From contig CAVSMM010000008.1 of the NCBI GenBank assembly GCA_963729165.1, positions 62,001-126,000 on the forward strand: 64,000 bases of DNA, given 5' to 3'. Positions 29,898 to 38,167 of the stretch are shown piece by piece. Within the stretch, counting starts at the first letter, position 1; each line of letters starts with the position of its first letter. Made by a program: the position numbers and the translations under genes. Origin of the DNA: JACCZX01 sp963729165 (GTDB lineage Bacteria; Pseudomonadota; Gammaproteobacteria; Burkholderiales; Burkholderiaceae_F). The notes under the pieces were generated by a model. The model saw only the letters and a program-made list of their open reading frames with translations. It searched no databases and had not been told where the DNA came from.

Positions 29898-30503
29898 ATG
29901 AATCGACACTTTTCGATTATCGCGACACTTCTTGCCGTCCTGTTCGCGGCGCTGGGTTGCGCAACCCCATCGAGCCAAAGCGACCCCAAATGGGTCACGC
30001 TGCTCGACGGCAGCACTGGCCTCGATAACTGGATCCGCGTCGGCGACGCCAACTGGCGTGTGGTGGACGGCACGATCCAGGCCGACCAAAAGACCGACAA
30101 GGCGAACAGTTTTCTGGTTACGAAAAACTCGTACACCGACTTTCGAATCCGCGCCGAGTTCTGGGTCAGCGACGACGCCAATTCCGGTATCTATATGCGT
30201 TGCGCTGACATCAAGAATCTGACCGATCGGACATGCTACGAAGCGAACATTTACGATCAGCGTCCGGACCCGACGTTTGGCACGGGATCCATCGTGCATC
30301 TGTCCCCGGTGTCGCCGATGCCGAAGGCGGGCGGCAAGTGGAACACCTACGACGTCACGGTCAAAGGCTCGCGTGTGACAGTTGCCCTGAACGGCGTCGT
30401 CACCGCCGATATTCAGGACAGCAAACTTGCGAGCGGCCCGATCGCCCTGCAATACGCGGCGGGTGTCGTCAAGTTCCGCAAGGTGCAGATCGCGCCGCTC
30501 TAG
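29898..30503 (+). CDS. DUF1080 (3-keto-disaccharide hydrolase-like) lipoprotein
   Basis: 201 residues. The signal MNRHFSIIATLLAVLFAALG is followed by Cys21, a lipobox (AALGC), so the mature protein is probably membrane-anchored and faces the periplasm. Residues about 30-200 form a concanavalin-like jelly roll of the DUF1080 family: WVTLLDGSTGLDNWIRVGDA, then FRIRAEFWVSDDANSGIYMR, WNTYDVTVKGSRVTVALNGV, and GPIALQYAAGVVKFRKVQI. Some members cleave glycosidic bonds in 3-keto sugars; others may only bind glycans. It lies beside pgi and near the glucan synthase but is not in the same transcript. Confidence 0.82.
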   Translation: MNRHFSIIATLLAVLFAALGCATPSSQSDPKWVTLLDGSTGLDNWIRVGDANWRVVDGTIQADQKTDKANSFLVTKNSYTDFRIRAEFWVSDDANSGIYMRCADIKNLTDRTCYEANIYDQRPDPTFGTGSIVHLSPVSPMPKAGGKWNTYDVTVKGSRVTVALNGVVTADIQDSKLASGPIALQYAAGVVKFRKVQIAPL

Positions 30504-30544
30504 TCGAACCGATAGAGGCGACACCAGGCGTCGTCGCCCGCTCA

Positions 30545-30560
30545 CCCGCCGCCAGGCGGG
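30545..30560 (+). other. GC-rich hairpin between DUF1080 lipoprotein and SOD-rhodanese gene
   Basis: Perfect six-base stem CCCGCC / GGCGGG with loop GCCA. It is 41 bases after the lipoprotein stop. No T-run follows, so it is not a canonical intrinsic terminator but could slow polymerase or shield the transcript end. Confidence 0.3.
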
Positions 30561-30630
30561 GTCTCGTCAGGCGAACCTCATTGTCATCGTGGCGATCAGC
30601 CGGGTCGTTCAGATTTTGTCTCCGCAGCCA

Positions 30631-30659
30631 TTGCTTTGTAGATATTATTACTGTACTGT
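30631..30659 (+). promoter_or_regulatory. possible sigma-70-type promoter for SOD-rhodanese gene
   Basis: The stretch 30628-30690 is clearly more AT-rich than its surroundings. TTGCTT at 30631-30636 and TACTGT at 30654-30659 are separated by 17 bases, a proper spacing for -35 and -10 boxes with imperfect matches. The start codon is 36 bases after the -10 and is preceded by AAAAGGGGA. No operator was identified. Confidence 0.35.
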
Positions 30660-30695
30660 ATTGATCTCTACAGAGAAAATTGAAAAGGGGACAAG

Positions 30696-31649
30696 ATGCG
30701 ATACCAGCTGGCACCTATCTACTGTCGCCCTTGGGTCTTGAACGGATTGTCGAAGCAGCTGATCGAAAGCCACTATGAAAACAACTACGGCGGCGCTTTG
30801 CGCAAGCTGAACGCAATCACGGAAAAGTTAGAGTCACTCGATTACGCCAGTACCGCACCGTACGTCGTCAATAGTCTGAAGCGCGAAGAACTGATCGCAC
30901 TCAACTCCACATTGCTGCACGAGCTGTATTTCGCATGCTTGGGCGGGGATGGAAAACCGACGGAGACACTTAAGCAAGTGCTGGCTCGGGACTTTGGTTC
31001 GGTAGATCGCTGGCGCAGCGAGTTCGTTGCGATGGCGAACGGACTGGCAGGAGGTTCGGGTTGGGTGTTGCTTGTCTACGTGCCGCGCGACGGTCGGCTA
31101 ATCAACCAGTACGCAGCCGATCACAGCCAGGCAATCGCGGGCGGCATTCCGATCTTTGCGCTCGACATGTATGAGCACGCCTACCACATCGACTTCGGCG
31201 CCAACGCGAAGGCGTACATCGAAGCCTTCTTACGCAATGTCGACTGGAAAGCGGTGCAGGGCCGTTACGAAGATGCCTCAAAGGTCGCACCGCCACGCCC
31301 ACTCATACAAGAAGAGTTCGCAGATGTACCGGGCGTTTCGCCGGAAGAGGTCAAAGCGATGATCGACGCCGGTCAACCTGTCCAGATCATTGATGCGCGG
31401 CCGCAGTATTACGTTTCGCGCACGCAGGACATCATGGACGGTGCGCTATGGCGTGATCCCGATCGCGTGCAGGAATGGGCGGGAGAGCTCTCGAAGTCAG
31501 ATCCCGTCGTCACATTTTGCGTGTATGGATTTCACGTCGGATGCCAAACCGCCGTTGCGTTGCGAGACGCCGGCTTCGATGCGCGGTACATGAAGGGCGG
31601 CCATTCGGCATGGAAGGCCATTGGAGGCGCCACGAAGATGTACAAGTAG
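30696..31649 (+). CDS. Fe/Mn superoxide dismutase-rhodanese fusion protein
   Basis: 317 residues with two domains. Residues about 1-190 are an iron/manganese superoxide dismutase fold. The four metal ligands line up with E. coli SodB: His26 (ESHYENNYGG), His75 (LLHELYF), Asp157 and His161 (DMYEHAYHIDF). But second-shell residues differ: position 34 is Ala instead of Tyr, the residue four before His75 is Ser instead of Gln, and the tryptophan of DVWEH is Tyr. Residues about 218-313 are a rhodanese with active Cys275 in TFCVYGFHVGCQTAV and the end MKGGHSAWKAIGG. No signal peptide, so cytosolic. The single frame is unbroken. Catalysis of superoxide is uncertain; the rhodanese may handle persulfides. 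Confidence 0.88.
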   Translation: MRYQLAPIYCRPWVLNGLSKQLIESHYENNYGGALRKLNAITEKLESLDYASTAPYVVNSLKREELIALNSTLLHELYFACLGGDGKPTETLKQVLARDFGSVDRWRSEFVAMANGLAGGSGWVLLVYVPRDGRLINQYAADHSQAIAGGIPIFALDMYEHAYHIDFGANAKAYIEAFLRNVDWKAVQGRYEDASKVAPPRPLIQEEFADVPGVSPEEVKAMIDAGQPVQIIDARPQYYVSRTQDIMDGALWRDPDRVQEWAGELSKSDPVVTFCVYGFHVGCQTAVALRDAGFDARYMKGGHSAWKAIGGATKMYK

Positions 31650-31652
31650 TTG

Positions 31653-32837
31653 CTATAGCCGCTCGACAATCGTTACGTTCGCGAGCCCACCGCCCTCGCA
31701 CATCGATTGCATTCCGTAGCGCTTGCCGGTGCGGCGCAGTGCGTGCACCAGCGTCGTCATCAGCTTCGCACCGGAGGCACCGAGCGGGTGACCCAGCGCG
31801 ATTGCGCCCCCCGATGCGTTGAGGCGCGCAGCATCGGCGCCTGTGGCCTTCAGCCACGCCAGCGGCACCGACGCAAACGCTTCGTTGATCTCGAAGAGAT
31901 CGATGTCGTCGAGCCGCAAACCCGCCTTCCGCAGCGCGATCGGTGTTGCCGGTATTGGTGCCTCGAGCATGATCACCGGGTCGTGACCGATGACGGTCAT
32001 TTGATGAACGCGCGCGAGCGGCTTGGCCGATGGCCCCAGTAATTTCAGTCCGCGCTCGTTGACCACCAGTAGCGCCGCGGCGCCGTCGCAAATCTGGCTA
32101 GCGCTCGCGGCCGTGTGCCTTCCACCCTCCTGCAGTAGCTTCACGGCACCGATGCCCTCGCGTGTTGCGTCGAAGCGAATGCCCTCGTCGATCGTGTGCG
32201 CCTGGTCGGTCACTGCACCTTCGGCCGTGCGGGTCGGCAGCGGCAGGATCTCGGTATCGAAATTTCCGGCGCGGGTCGCTGCGCCCGCCCGCTGATGGCT
32301 GCGCAGTGCGTATTCATCGAGCTCGTCCCTGGCCAGTTCGTATTTCACGGCCAGCATCTCGGCGCCCGTGAATTGGCTGAACTGAACCTGCGGATAGCGC
32401 GCCTGCATTGCCGGGCTCATGTAACTGCCGAAGCCGTGCTTGAACGCGAGCGTTGCCGGCAAGCCCATCGGCACTCGGGTCATGCTCTCGACGCCGGCGG
32501 CAATCACCGCGTCCATGCTGCCGGACATCACCGCCTGCGCCGCAAAGTGCAGCGCCTGCTGCGACGATCCGCACTGCCGGTCGACCGATGTGGCGGGCAC
32601 CGACTCGGGCAGACTCGATGCCAGCACGGCGTTGCGGGCAACGTTGTTCGACTGTTCACCTGCCTGCCCGACGCAGCCCATGATCACATCGTCGATCACG
32701 GCCGGATCGATGCCGGTTCGCGCAACCAGCGCGTCGATCACTGCAGCCGCGAGATCCGCCGGATGCCAGCCACTCAAGCGGCCGCCCTTGCGTGCGCCGG
32801 CCGTACGGACGGCGTCGACGATGAATGCTTCGCCCAT
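31653..32837 (-). CDS. thiolase (acetyl-CoA C-acyltransferase)
   Basis: 394 residues. Condenses or cleaves acyl-CoA with coenzyme A. The nucleophile Cys89 is in SVDRQCGSSQQALHFAA. The C-terminal catalytic residues are His in GGAIALGHPLGASGAKLMTT and Cys in MCEGGGLANVTIVERL. Other family text: IFEINEAF type here as DLFEINEAFASVPLAWLKAT. This spelling fits the FadA/FadI-like degradative thiolases or acetyl-CoA acetyltransferases; I cannot tell which. It is encoded convergently with the SOD-rhodanese gene (stops three bases apart) and no other beta-oxidation gene is close, so it may act alone. Confidence 0.9.
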   Translation of the reverse strand: MGEAFIVDAVRTAGARKGGRLSGWHPADLAAAVIDALVARTGIDPAVIDDVIMGCVGQAGEQSNNVARNAVLASSLPESVPATSVDRQCGSSQQALHFAAQAVMSGSMDAVIAAGVESMTRVPMGLPATLAFKHGFGSYMSPAMQARYPQVQFSQFTGAEMLAVKYELARDELDEYALRSHQRAGAATRAGNFDTEILPLPTRTAEGAVTDQAHTIDEGIRFDATREGIGAVKLLQEGGRHTAASASQICDGAAALLVVNERGLKLLGPSAKPLARVHQMTVIGHDPVIMLEAPIPATPIALRKAGLRLDDIDLFEINEAFASVPLAWLKATGADAARLNASGGAIALGHPLGASGAKLMTTLVHALRRTGKRYGMQSMCEGGGLANVTIVERL

Positions 32838-32955
32838 TAATATTTCTCGCTAAGCTCTGGTTGCTTTCGAGCGAATGATCACGTAGGGTCTGAACAATAT
32901 AGCGAAGGCGATTCGCGAACCGCGTATCGCACAGTTCTTACTAAAGGAGTTGACT

Positions 32956-33036
32956 ATGGGCAACCGCGATCGGCAACGCAAGGAAGCGAAGAAACCTAAG
33001 CAACCCAAAAAACCCCCTTCACCTTCGTTGAACTAG
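32956..33036 (+). CDS. tiny lysine-rich protein (26 residues)
   Basis: ATG at 32956 with a strong ribosome-binding site AAAGGAG, then MGNRDRQRKEAKKPKQPKKP followed by six further residues and TAG. Strongly basic, no hydrophobic stretch. Short basic proteins of this kind starting with MGNR or similar occur widely in Proteobacteria and are often unannotated. It is 19 bases before the start of the next gene, whose own Shine-Dalgarno site follows, so both may be cotranscribed. Function is unknown; nucleic-acid binding would be a guess. Confidence 0.55.
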   Translation: MGNRDRQRKEAKKPKQPKKPPSPSLN

Positions 33037-33055
33037 ATTGCTTCTAAGGAGAACC

Positions 33056-33853
33056 GTGTTCAGAAGCGCGATCGGACTGGTCGCTGTGTCGTTACTGTTG
33101 TCGTGCGCCAGTACACCGCAAGTGCCTGCCGCCGCGCGGACAGAGATTGCTCCGTCAGGAAAGCTGCGCGCGGCGATCAACTTCGGCAATCCGGTGCTCG
33201 CGGTCAAGGACCCGGTGACGGGCGAGCCACGCGGCGTCTCGGTCGATCTATCTCGAGAGCTCGCGCGGCGCCTCGGTGTGCCCGTCGAGCTGGTCACCTA
33301 CGATGCCGCGGGCAAGGTGGTCGAGGGGCTGAAGGCAGGCGCTTGGGATGTCGCTTACGTCGCGATTGATCCGGCACGCGCAGTCGATGTCAGCTTCACC
33401 GCCGCGTACGTCGTGATCGAGGGCGCCTATCTGGTGCCGCAGAACTCTCCGATTCGCAGTAACGACGAAGTCGATCGGTCTCACGTGCACGTCGTCGTCG
33501 CCACTGGAAGCGCCTATGACCTGTTTCTCACGCGCAATCTGAAACAAGCGAAGATCGTTCGCGTACCGACGTCTCCTGCAGTCACCGATATGTTGGTCGC
33601 GCAAAAGCTCGAAGTCGCTGCAGGCGTCAAGCAGCAGCTGGAGGCCGATGCACGGCGTATCCCCGGGCTCCGACTGCTCGACGGCCGCTTCATGGTGATC
33701 AACCAGGCGATGGGAACACCCAAGGGCCGAGGCGAAGCGGGCGTGAAGTACCTGCGCGAGTTCGTCGAGGAGATGAAAGCTTCGGGTTTTGTCGCACGGG
33801 CGCTCGAGAGGCATCGAGTCGAGGGCGCGTCGGTTGCGCCAGCGGCCAATTGA
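33056..33853 (+). CDS. periplasmic solute-binding lipoprotein (SBP family 3 type)
   Basis: 265 residues from a GTG at 33056, preceded by TAAGGAG; a TTG six codons upstream is less good. The signal MFRSAIGLVAVSLLLS is followed by a lipobox cysteine. The mature part has the type-3 binding-protein pattern: GKLRAAINFGNPVLAVKDP, RGVSVDLSRELARRLGVPVE, GAWDVAYVAIDPARAVDVSF, TAAYVVIEGAYLVPQNSP. Members bind polar amino acids and deliver them to an ABC importer, but no permease or ATPase gene is adjacent, so the partner is unknown or absent. It could also be a sensor component. Confidence 0.83.
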   Translation: MFRSAIGLVAVSLLLSCASTPQVPAAARTEIAPSGKLRAAINFGNPVLAVKDPVTGEPRGVSVDLSRELARRLGVPVELVTYDAAGKVVEGLKAGAWDVAYVAIDPARAVDVSFTAAYVVIEGAYLVPQNSPIRSNDEVDRSHVHVVVATGSAYDLFLTRNLKQAKIVRVPTSPAVTDMLVAQKLEVAAGVKQQLEADARRIPGLRLLDGRFMVINQAMGTPKGRGEAGVKYLREFVEEMKASGFVARALERHRVEGASVAPAAN

Positions 33854-33912
33854 ATAGATCTCTCTGACCAAATCGAAGATTAGTGCACGGCACTTATCCT
33901 GGAAGGAATGCG

Positions 33913-34374
33913 ATGACGTTCAGCCTGGTCGTGACATCCAAGCTCATGCTTGCCGCATGTTCCGCCTGTGTTCTGGCCGCGTGCGCCACCGCACCCACGA
34001 AGGAAGTGATTTCCACGAAGGCAGCTCCGGCAGCCATCGGGCCTTATTCGCAAGGCATCAAATTTGGCAACCTGTTGTTCCTTGCCGGTCAGATCCCGAT
34101 CGATCCCGCGACGAACCAGCTCAATACCGGCTCCATTGAAGATCAGACCAAGCTCGTGCTGGAGAACCTGCGGGCGGTGCTGGCTGCGAATGGAATGACG
34201 ATGGACGATGTCGTCTCCACTTCAGTCTTTCTGAAGGACCTGAACGACTTCGCGAGAATGAACACGCTGTACGCGACCTACTTCAAGGACAAGCCGCCGG
34301 CGCGTGCAACTGTTCAGGTAGCGCGTCTGCCGCGTGACGTTCTCGTGGAAATCTCTGCGATCGCCGCCAAGTAG
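33913..34374 (+). CDS. RidA-family protein with lipoprotein signal
   Basis: 153 residues from the ATG at 33913 (RBS GGAAGGA). Unusually for RidA, the N terminus is a lipoprotein-type signal (MTFSLVVTSKLMLAACSACV then LAAC), so the protein is probably exported and anchored. From about residue 32 it is a RidA domain: STKAAPAAIGPYSQGIKFGN, LLFLAGQIPIDPATNQLNTG, NLRAVLAANGMTMDDVVSTS, ending PPARATVQVARLPRDVLVEI. The conserved Arg of the active site is in ARATVQV. Cytosolic RidA deaminates reactive enamines and imines; an exported form would act on other substrates. It lies just after a solute-binding lipoprotein, possibly in one transcript. Confidence 0.87.
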   Translation: MTFSLVVTSKLMLAACSACVLAACATAPTKEVISTKAAPAAIGPYSQGIKFGNLLFLAGQIPIDPATNQLNTGSIEDQTKLVLENLRAVLAANGMTMDDVVSTSVFLKDLNDFARMNTLYATYFKDKPPARATVQVARLPRDVLVEISAIAAK

Positions 34375-34536
34375 CGCTGCCGTGACTCTGCGCCGCGAAA
34401 CGACGGCGTTTGTGCGGTCACCGTTTGAGCACCAACGGACCTTTGGCGTCCTACGTTCGATGCTGTTGCATGGGCAACGCTGGGAGCTGTCATGCAAGCG
34501 AGCGCCAATGTCTAACTCAGATCCGGCGCCGTCTTC

Positions 34537-36117
34537 GTGTACCTGAACACTGACGTCCTCATCGTCGGCGCCGGGCCAACCGGGCTGATGCTTGCGAACC
34601 AGCTCGCGCGACGCGGCGTGCGTGCGCTGATCATCGACCGGCACGCGGGACCGGCTCTGCAGACGAGGGCACTGGGCGTGCACGCGCGCACGCTTGAGAT
34701 CTACGCGCATCTCGGCATCGTCGATCGCGCTCTCGAGCTCGGCAAGCGTACGACCGGTGCCAACCTGTGGGCCGAAGGGCGGCGCACCGCGCGAGTTCCG
34801 ATCGGCGACATCGGACGTGACCTGAGTCCTTATCCGTTTATTCTGATTCTTGGCCAGGATGACAACGAACGCCTGATGGGAGAGGCGCTGCGCAGGCATG
34901 GATTGACCGTGCGCTGGAACACCGAGCTCGTTGCCATGAAGCAAGACGCCACTCTCGTCAAGGCAACGCTGAAGCAGCCCGATGGAGGCCTGGCCGAGAT
35001 CACCGCCGCATGGGTTGCGGGCTGCGACGGCGCGCGCAGCGCAGTGCGCGAGATGAACGGGATCGAGTTCGTCGGTGCGCCTTACGAGCATGTCTTCTTC
35101 GTCGCCGACACAGAAATGACGGGGCCGATGGCCCCGGACGAGCTCAACGTCTATTTTTGGCGCGAAGGATTTCATTTGTTCTTCCCGATGCGCGGGATCG
35201 ATCACTGGCGCGTCGTCGGAATCCTCCCTGTGGAGTTGCGCGATAGAGAAGATCTGACCTTTGAAGACGTGATCCCGTCGGTGCGACAGGAGGCCGGAGC
35301 GAATCTGTCATTCAAGGCGTGCAGCTGGTACTCGACCTACCGCATTCATCATCGGTGTGCGGCCCGCTTTCGTGATCGCCGCTGCTTTCTGCTCGGCGAT
35401 GCGGCACACATCCACAGCCCGGTCGGCGCACAGGGAATGAACACCGGGCTGCAAGACGCCTACAACCTGGCGTGGAAGCTCGCGCTCGTGGTGTCAGGGC
35501 GCGCCGATGCGGCGTTGCTCGACTCCTACGAAGCCGAACGCATTCCGGTGGCCAAGCGGCTGCTGAGCACGACCGATCGCGCGTTCCAGTTGGTTGTTTC
35601 AGATAGTCGCGTGGCCGGACTCTTCCGCACACGCGTGCTGGCGAATGTTGCGGCGTTTGCAATGCGCTTCGACAGGATACGAAAGCTCGCGTTTCGGACG
35701 GTCTCCCAGATCGGCATCCAGTACCGCAATAGTCCGCTATCGGAGTCGCTGGCGCGCTGGCATGAAGGCGCGCCGCGCGCGGGCGATCGTTTTCCGTGGC
35801 TGCGGGTCAAGCTGCAGCCGGATGGTCCGATCGAAGACCTGTTTGCAAAGCTCGACGACACGCGATTCCATCTGCTTTTGTTCGGTCAGCCTGCGCCGGT
35901 TACAGAGCTGCCGGAGTTGCGTGGCCTATTGGGCATCCATGCGGTGCCGAGCGATCCCGCCAACGACAAGGAACTCGCACGGCAGCAGATCCCGCAACCT
36001 TCCTTCTTTCTGCTGCGCCCCGACGGCCATGTCGGACTGGCGGGTACTCAACTGGATGTTGTCGCTGCGACTCGCTACGTTGCCGAGCGGTTGCACATTA
36101 GCGTGCCTGTCCATTAG
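34537..36117 (+). CDS. FAD-dependent aromatic-ring monooxygenase (PheA/TfdB-like)
   Basis: 526 residues from GTG 34537. Flavin hydroxylase of the para-hydroxybenzoate hydroxylase class. The FAD-binding dinucleotide fold is TDVLIVGAGPTGLMLANQLA then RRGVRALIIDRHAGPALQTR. The second FAD motif is RCFLLGDAAHIHSPVGAQGM then NTGLQDAYNLAWKLALV. The C-terminal thioredoxin-like domain follows. Such enzymes hydroxylate phenols using NAD(P)H and oxygen; the substrate cannot be told and no ring-cleavage gene is close. It is convergent with pgl. Confidence 0.9.
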   Translation: MYLNTDVLIVGAGPTGLMLANQLARRGVRALIIDRHAGPALQTRALGVHARTLEIYAHLGIVDRALELGKRTTGANLWAEGRRTARVPIGDIGRDLSPYPFILILGQDDNERLMGEALRRHGLTVRWNTELVAMKQDATLVKATLKQPDGGLAEITAAWVAGCDGARSAVREMNGIEFVGAPYEHVFFVADTEMTGPMAPDELNVYFWREGFHLFFPMRGIDHWRVVGILPVELRDREDLTFEDVIPSVRQEAGANLSFKACSWYSTYRIHHRCAARFRDRRCFLLGDAAHIHSPVGAQGMNTGLQDAYNLAWKLALVVSGRADAALLDSYEAERIPVAKRLLSTTDRAFQLVVSDSRVAGLFRTRVLANVAAFAMRFDRIRKLAFRTVSQIGIQYRNSPLSESLARWHEGAPRAGDRFPWLRVKLQPDGPIEDLFAKLDDTRFHLLLFGQPAPVTELPELRGLLGIHAVPSDPANDKELARQQIPQPSFFLLRPDGHVGLAGTQLDVVAATRYVAERLHISVPVH

Positions 36118-36129
36118 GCACTCGGAACG

Positions 36130-36843
36130 TTAGCTCGTCGCAACCCCTGCGAGCAGCTTCGATTCCACCAGCACGTCGACACCTGTGCGCGGTCGGATCG
36201 CTTGCGCAGGAATATTTTCGCCCGCGCGCCAGCGCGCAATCGCCGTGCGCTTGGAATCGCCTGCTATCAGAAACAACACCTCGCGCGCGCGGCTCAGTCT
36301 CGCCGCACTGAGCGACACCCGCTCCGGCGGAGCCTTCGGTGCGTCGAACACGGCGAGCACCTCGGGCGCATCCGGTGCGATGCCCCAATCGTGATCCGGA
36401 AACAAGCTGGCGGTGTGGCCGTCGTCGCCGAGTCCCAGCAACACCAGATCGAACTCACCGACGTTGCGCAGCGTGTCCGCGTAGGCGAGGGCGGCCGCTG
36501 TCGCGCCGAGCTCAGCGGGAATCGGGTGCACTTGAGCTTTCGGGATCGGCACGTGGTCGAGCCATTCGTCAGCCGCCATCTTGCTGTTGCGCTCGGAGTC
36601 GTCAGGCGGCAGGCAGCGTTCGTCGCCGAAGTACACGTTCCAGTGCGACCAGTCTGCGGCTTGTTCGCGCAGTAATCGGTAGGCTCCGCGCGGCGTGTTA
36701 CCGCCGGCAAGCACGATCAGGAATTCTCCACGCTGTTTGATTGCACGCGTGGAGGCGTCGATGATGCGCCGGCACGCAGTCCGCTCCAGTTCAGCGGCGT
36801 CGGCAACTGCGAGCCAGCGCACGTCGCTTGCGGACGCGCTCAC
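36130..36843 (-). CDS. pgl: 6-phosphogluconolactonase
   Basis: 237 residues. Hydrolyses 6-phosphogluconolactone made by Zwf. It shows FLIVLAGGNTPRGAYRLL, WNVYFGDERCLPPDDSERN, then FDLVLLGLGDDGHTASLFPD, the motifs of the DevB/Pgl family. Length is normal. It follows gnd on the same strand with 10 bases between stop and start, so gnd-pgl are one unit. The zwf gene is about 11 kb away, so the pathway is split over two loci. Confidence 0.9.
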   Translation of the reverse strand: MSASASDVRWLAVADAAELERTACRRIIDASTRAIKQRGEFLIVLAGGNTPRGAYRLLREQAADWSHWNVYFGDERCLPPDDSERNSKMAADEWLDHVPIPKAQVHPIPAELGATAAALAYADTLRNVGEFDLVLLGLGDDGHTASLFPDHDWGIAPDAPEVLAVFDAPKAPPERVSLSAARLSRAREVLFLIAGDSKRTAIARWRAGENIPAQAIRPRTGVDVLVESKLLAGVATS

Positions 36844-36853
36844 CGCTTCGTGC

Positions 36854-37759
36854 TCATTGCTTTTTTATTTCGTGCCCGCCGAACTGGTTGCGCATCGCCG
36901 ACAGCATCTTCGCGGCGAATGAATCCGAATCGCGCGACGCCAGGCGTGCAAGCAGCGCGAGCGTGATCGCCGGTGCGGGCACATTCAGATCGATCGCTTC
37001 GGCAACCGTCCATCGTCCTTCGCCCGAGTCGGGAACAAACGGCGCGATGCCATCCAGCGCGGGGTTCTCTTTCAACGCAATCGTCGTCAGATCGAGCAGC
37101 CACGAACGCACGACGCTGCCTTCGCGCCAGATCTCGGCCACCTGGTGCAGGTCGAGTCCGAATTCCGTCTTGTGCTGCATGATTGAAAAGCCTTCGGCAT
37201 ACGCCTGCATCAGCCCGTACTCGATGCCGTTGTGAATCATCTTCGTGAAGTGGCCCGCCCCACTCGGACCCACACGGCCCCAGCCACGATTCGGCGCCGG
37301 CGCCAGTGTCTCGAAAATTGGTTGCAGTTGTTTGACGACACCCGCTTCGCCGCCGACCATCATGCTGTAGCCCTCGGTAAGCCCCCAGATGCCGCCGCTG
37401 GTGCCGCAGTCGATGTAATTCAAACGTTGATCAACGAACTGTCGGGCGCGGCGCTGCGTATCTTTGTAGTTTGAATTGCCGCCGTCGACGACGGTGTCGC
37501 CAGCCGACAGCAACCGCAGCAGTGCCTTGATCGTTGCTTCGGTCGCGTCTCCTGATGGCACCATCATCCACAAGTTCCGCGGCGTTGAAAGCTTTGTTAT
37601 CAGTGCATCGAGCGATGCAACCGACTCGGCGCCGTGTTGTTCGACGCGCTTGCGCGCATCCGGATTGAAGTCGAATCCGACCACTCGATGGCCACCGCGC
37701 AATAGTCGCAGCGTCATGTTGGCGCCCATGCGCCCGAGGCCGATCATGCCGAGCTCCAT
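36854..37759 (-). CDS. gnd: 6-phosphogluconate dehydrogenase, decarboxylating (short type)
   Basis: 301 residues. Converts 6-phosphogluconate to ribulose 5-phosphate with NAD(P). N-terminal nucleotide fold MELGMIGLGRMGANMTLRLL, then VVDGGNSNYKDTQRRARQFV, CGTSGGIWGLTEGYSMMVGG, and GAGHFTKMIHNGIEYGLMQA with the catalytic Lys in HFTKM. It is the short form (about 300 residues, GntZ/YqeC-like), which lacks the 160-residue tail of E. coli Gnd. Short forms often prefer NAD, which I infer from family only. Its start is two bases after the stop of the GFA gene. Confidence 0.92.
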   Translation of the reverse strand: MELGMIGLGRMGANMTLRLLRGGHRVVGFDFNPDARKRVEQHGAESVASLDALITKLSTPRNLWMMVPSGDATEATIKALLRLLSAGDTVVDGGNSNYKDTQRRARQFVDQRLNYIDCGTSGGIWGLTEGYSMMVGGEAGVVKQLQPIFETLAPAPNRGWGRVGPSGAGHFTKMIHNGIEYGLMQAYAEGFSIMQHKTEFGLDLHQVAEIWREGSVVRSWLLDLTTIALKENPALDGIAPFVPDSGEGRWTVAEAIDLNVPAPAITLALLARLASRDSDSFAAKMLSAMRNQFGGHEIKKQ

Positions 37760-37761
37760 CG

Positions 37762-38156
37762 CTACTCCGAATGTTCAAGGTGAGTGGGCAGCGACACCCA
37801 CGGATGCTTGCGTCGTTCGTAAACCGAGAACTGGGAGCGGGGAACTGAGAGTCCGCAAACGCGCCCACCGGCACTGCGACGATATCTTCGCGTCCTTCAA
37901 TCCAATAGTGAACAATCGCGCCGCAGGTCGGGCAAAAATTGAACATGATCCTGTTGCCCGAATCGGCGACGCGCACATACTGCGTCGATTCCCCGTTGAT
38001 CGACACGGATTCCTTGCGAAACCGTGCTTGCGCGCCGAATGCACTGCCGGTGCGGCGCTGGCACGCCAGACAGTGGCAGACGGAAACTCGAATCGGATCC
38101 TCGTTCACTGTTACGTTGAGCTGTCCGCAGCTACACGACGCAGTTCGCGTGTTCAT
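37762..38156 (-). CDS. GFA/CENP-V-family glutathione-dependent formaldehyde-activating-like protein (one frameshift)
   Basis: About 131 residues. Zinc-binding carbon-sulfur lyase-like fold. Starts MNTRTASCSCGQLNVTV with CSCG, then VSVCHCLACQRRTGSAFG (CxC and Cys) and FNFCPTCGAIVHYW (CxxC), giving the zinc ligands. Reading continues to about QFPAP near 37835, then a base change is needed for FSVYERRKHPWVSLPTHLEH followed by SE and a TAG at 37764-37762. The uncorrected frame runs on through gnd in the wrong frame, so the correction is well supported. A GTG at 38171 overlapping the previous stop is an alternative start. Precedes gnd by two bases. Confidence 0.8.
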
Positions 38157-38167
38157 CTGCCGTCGCT

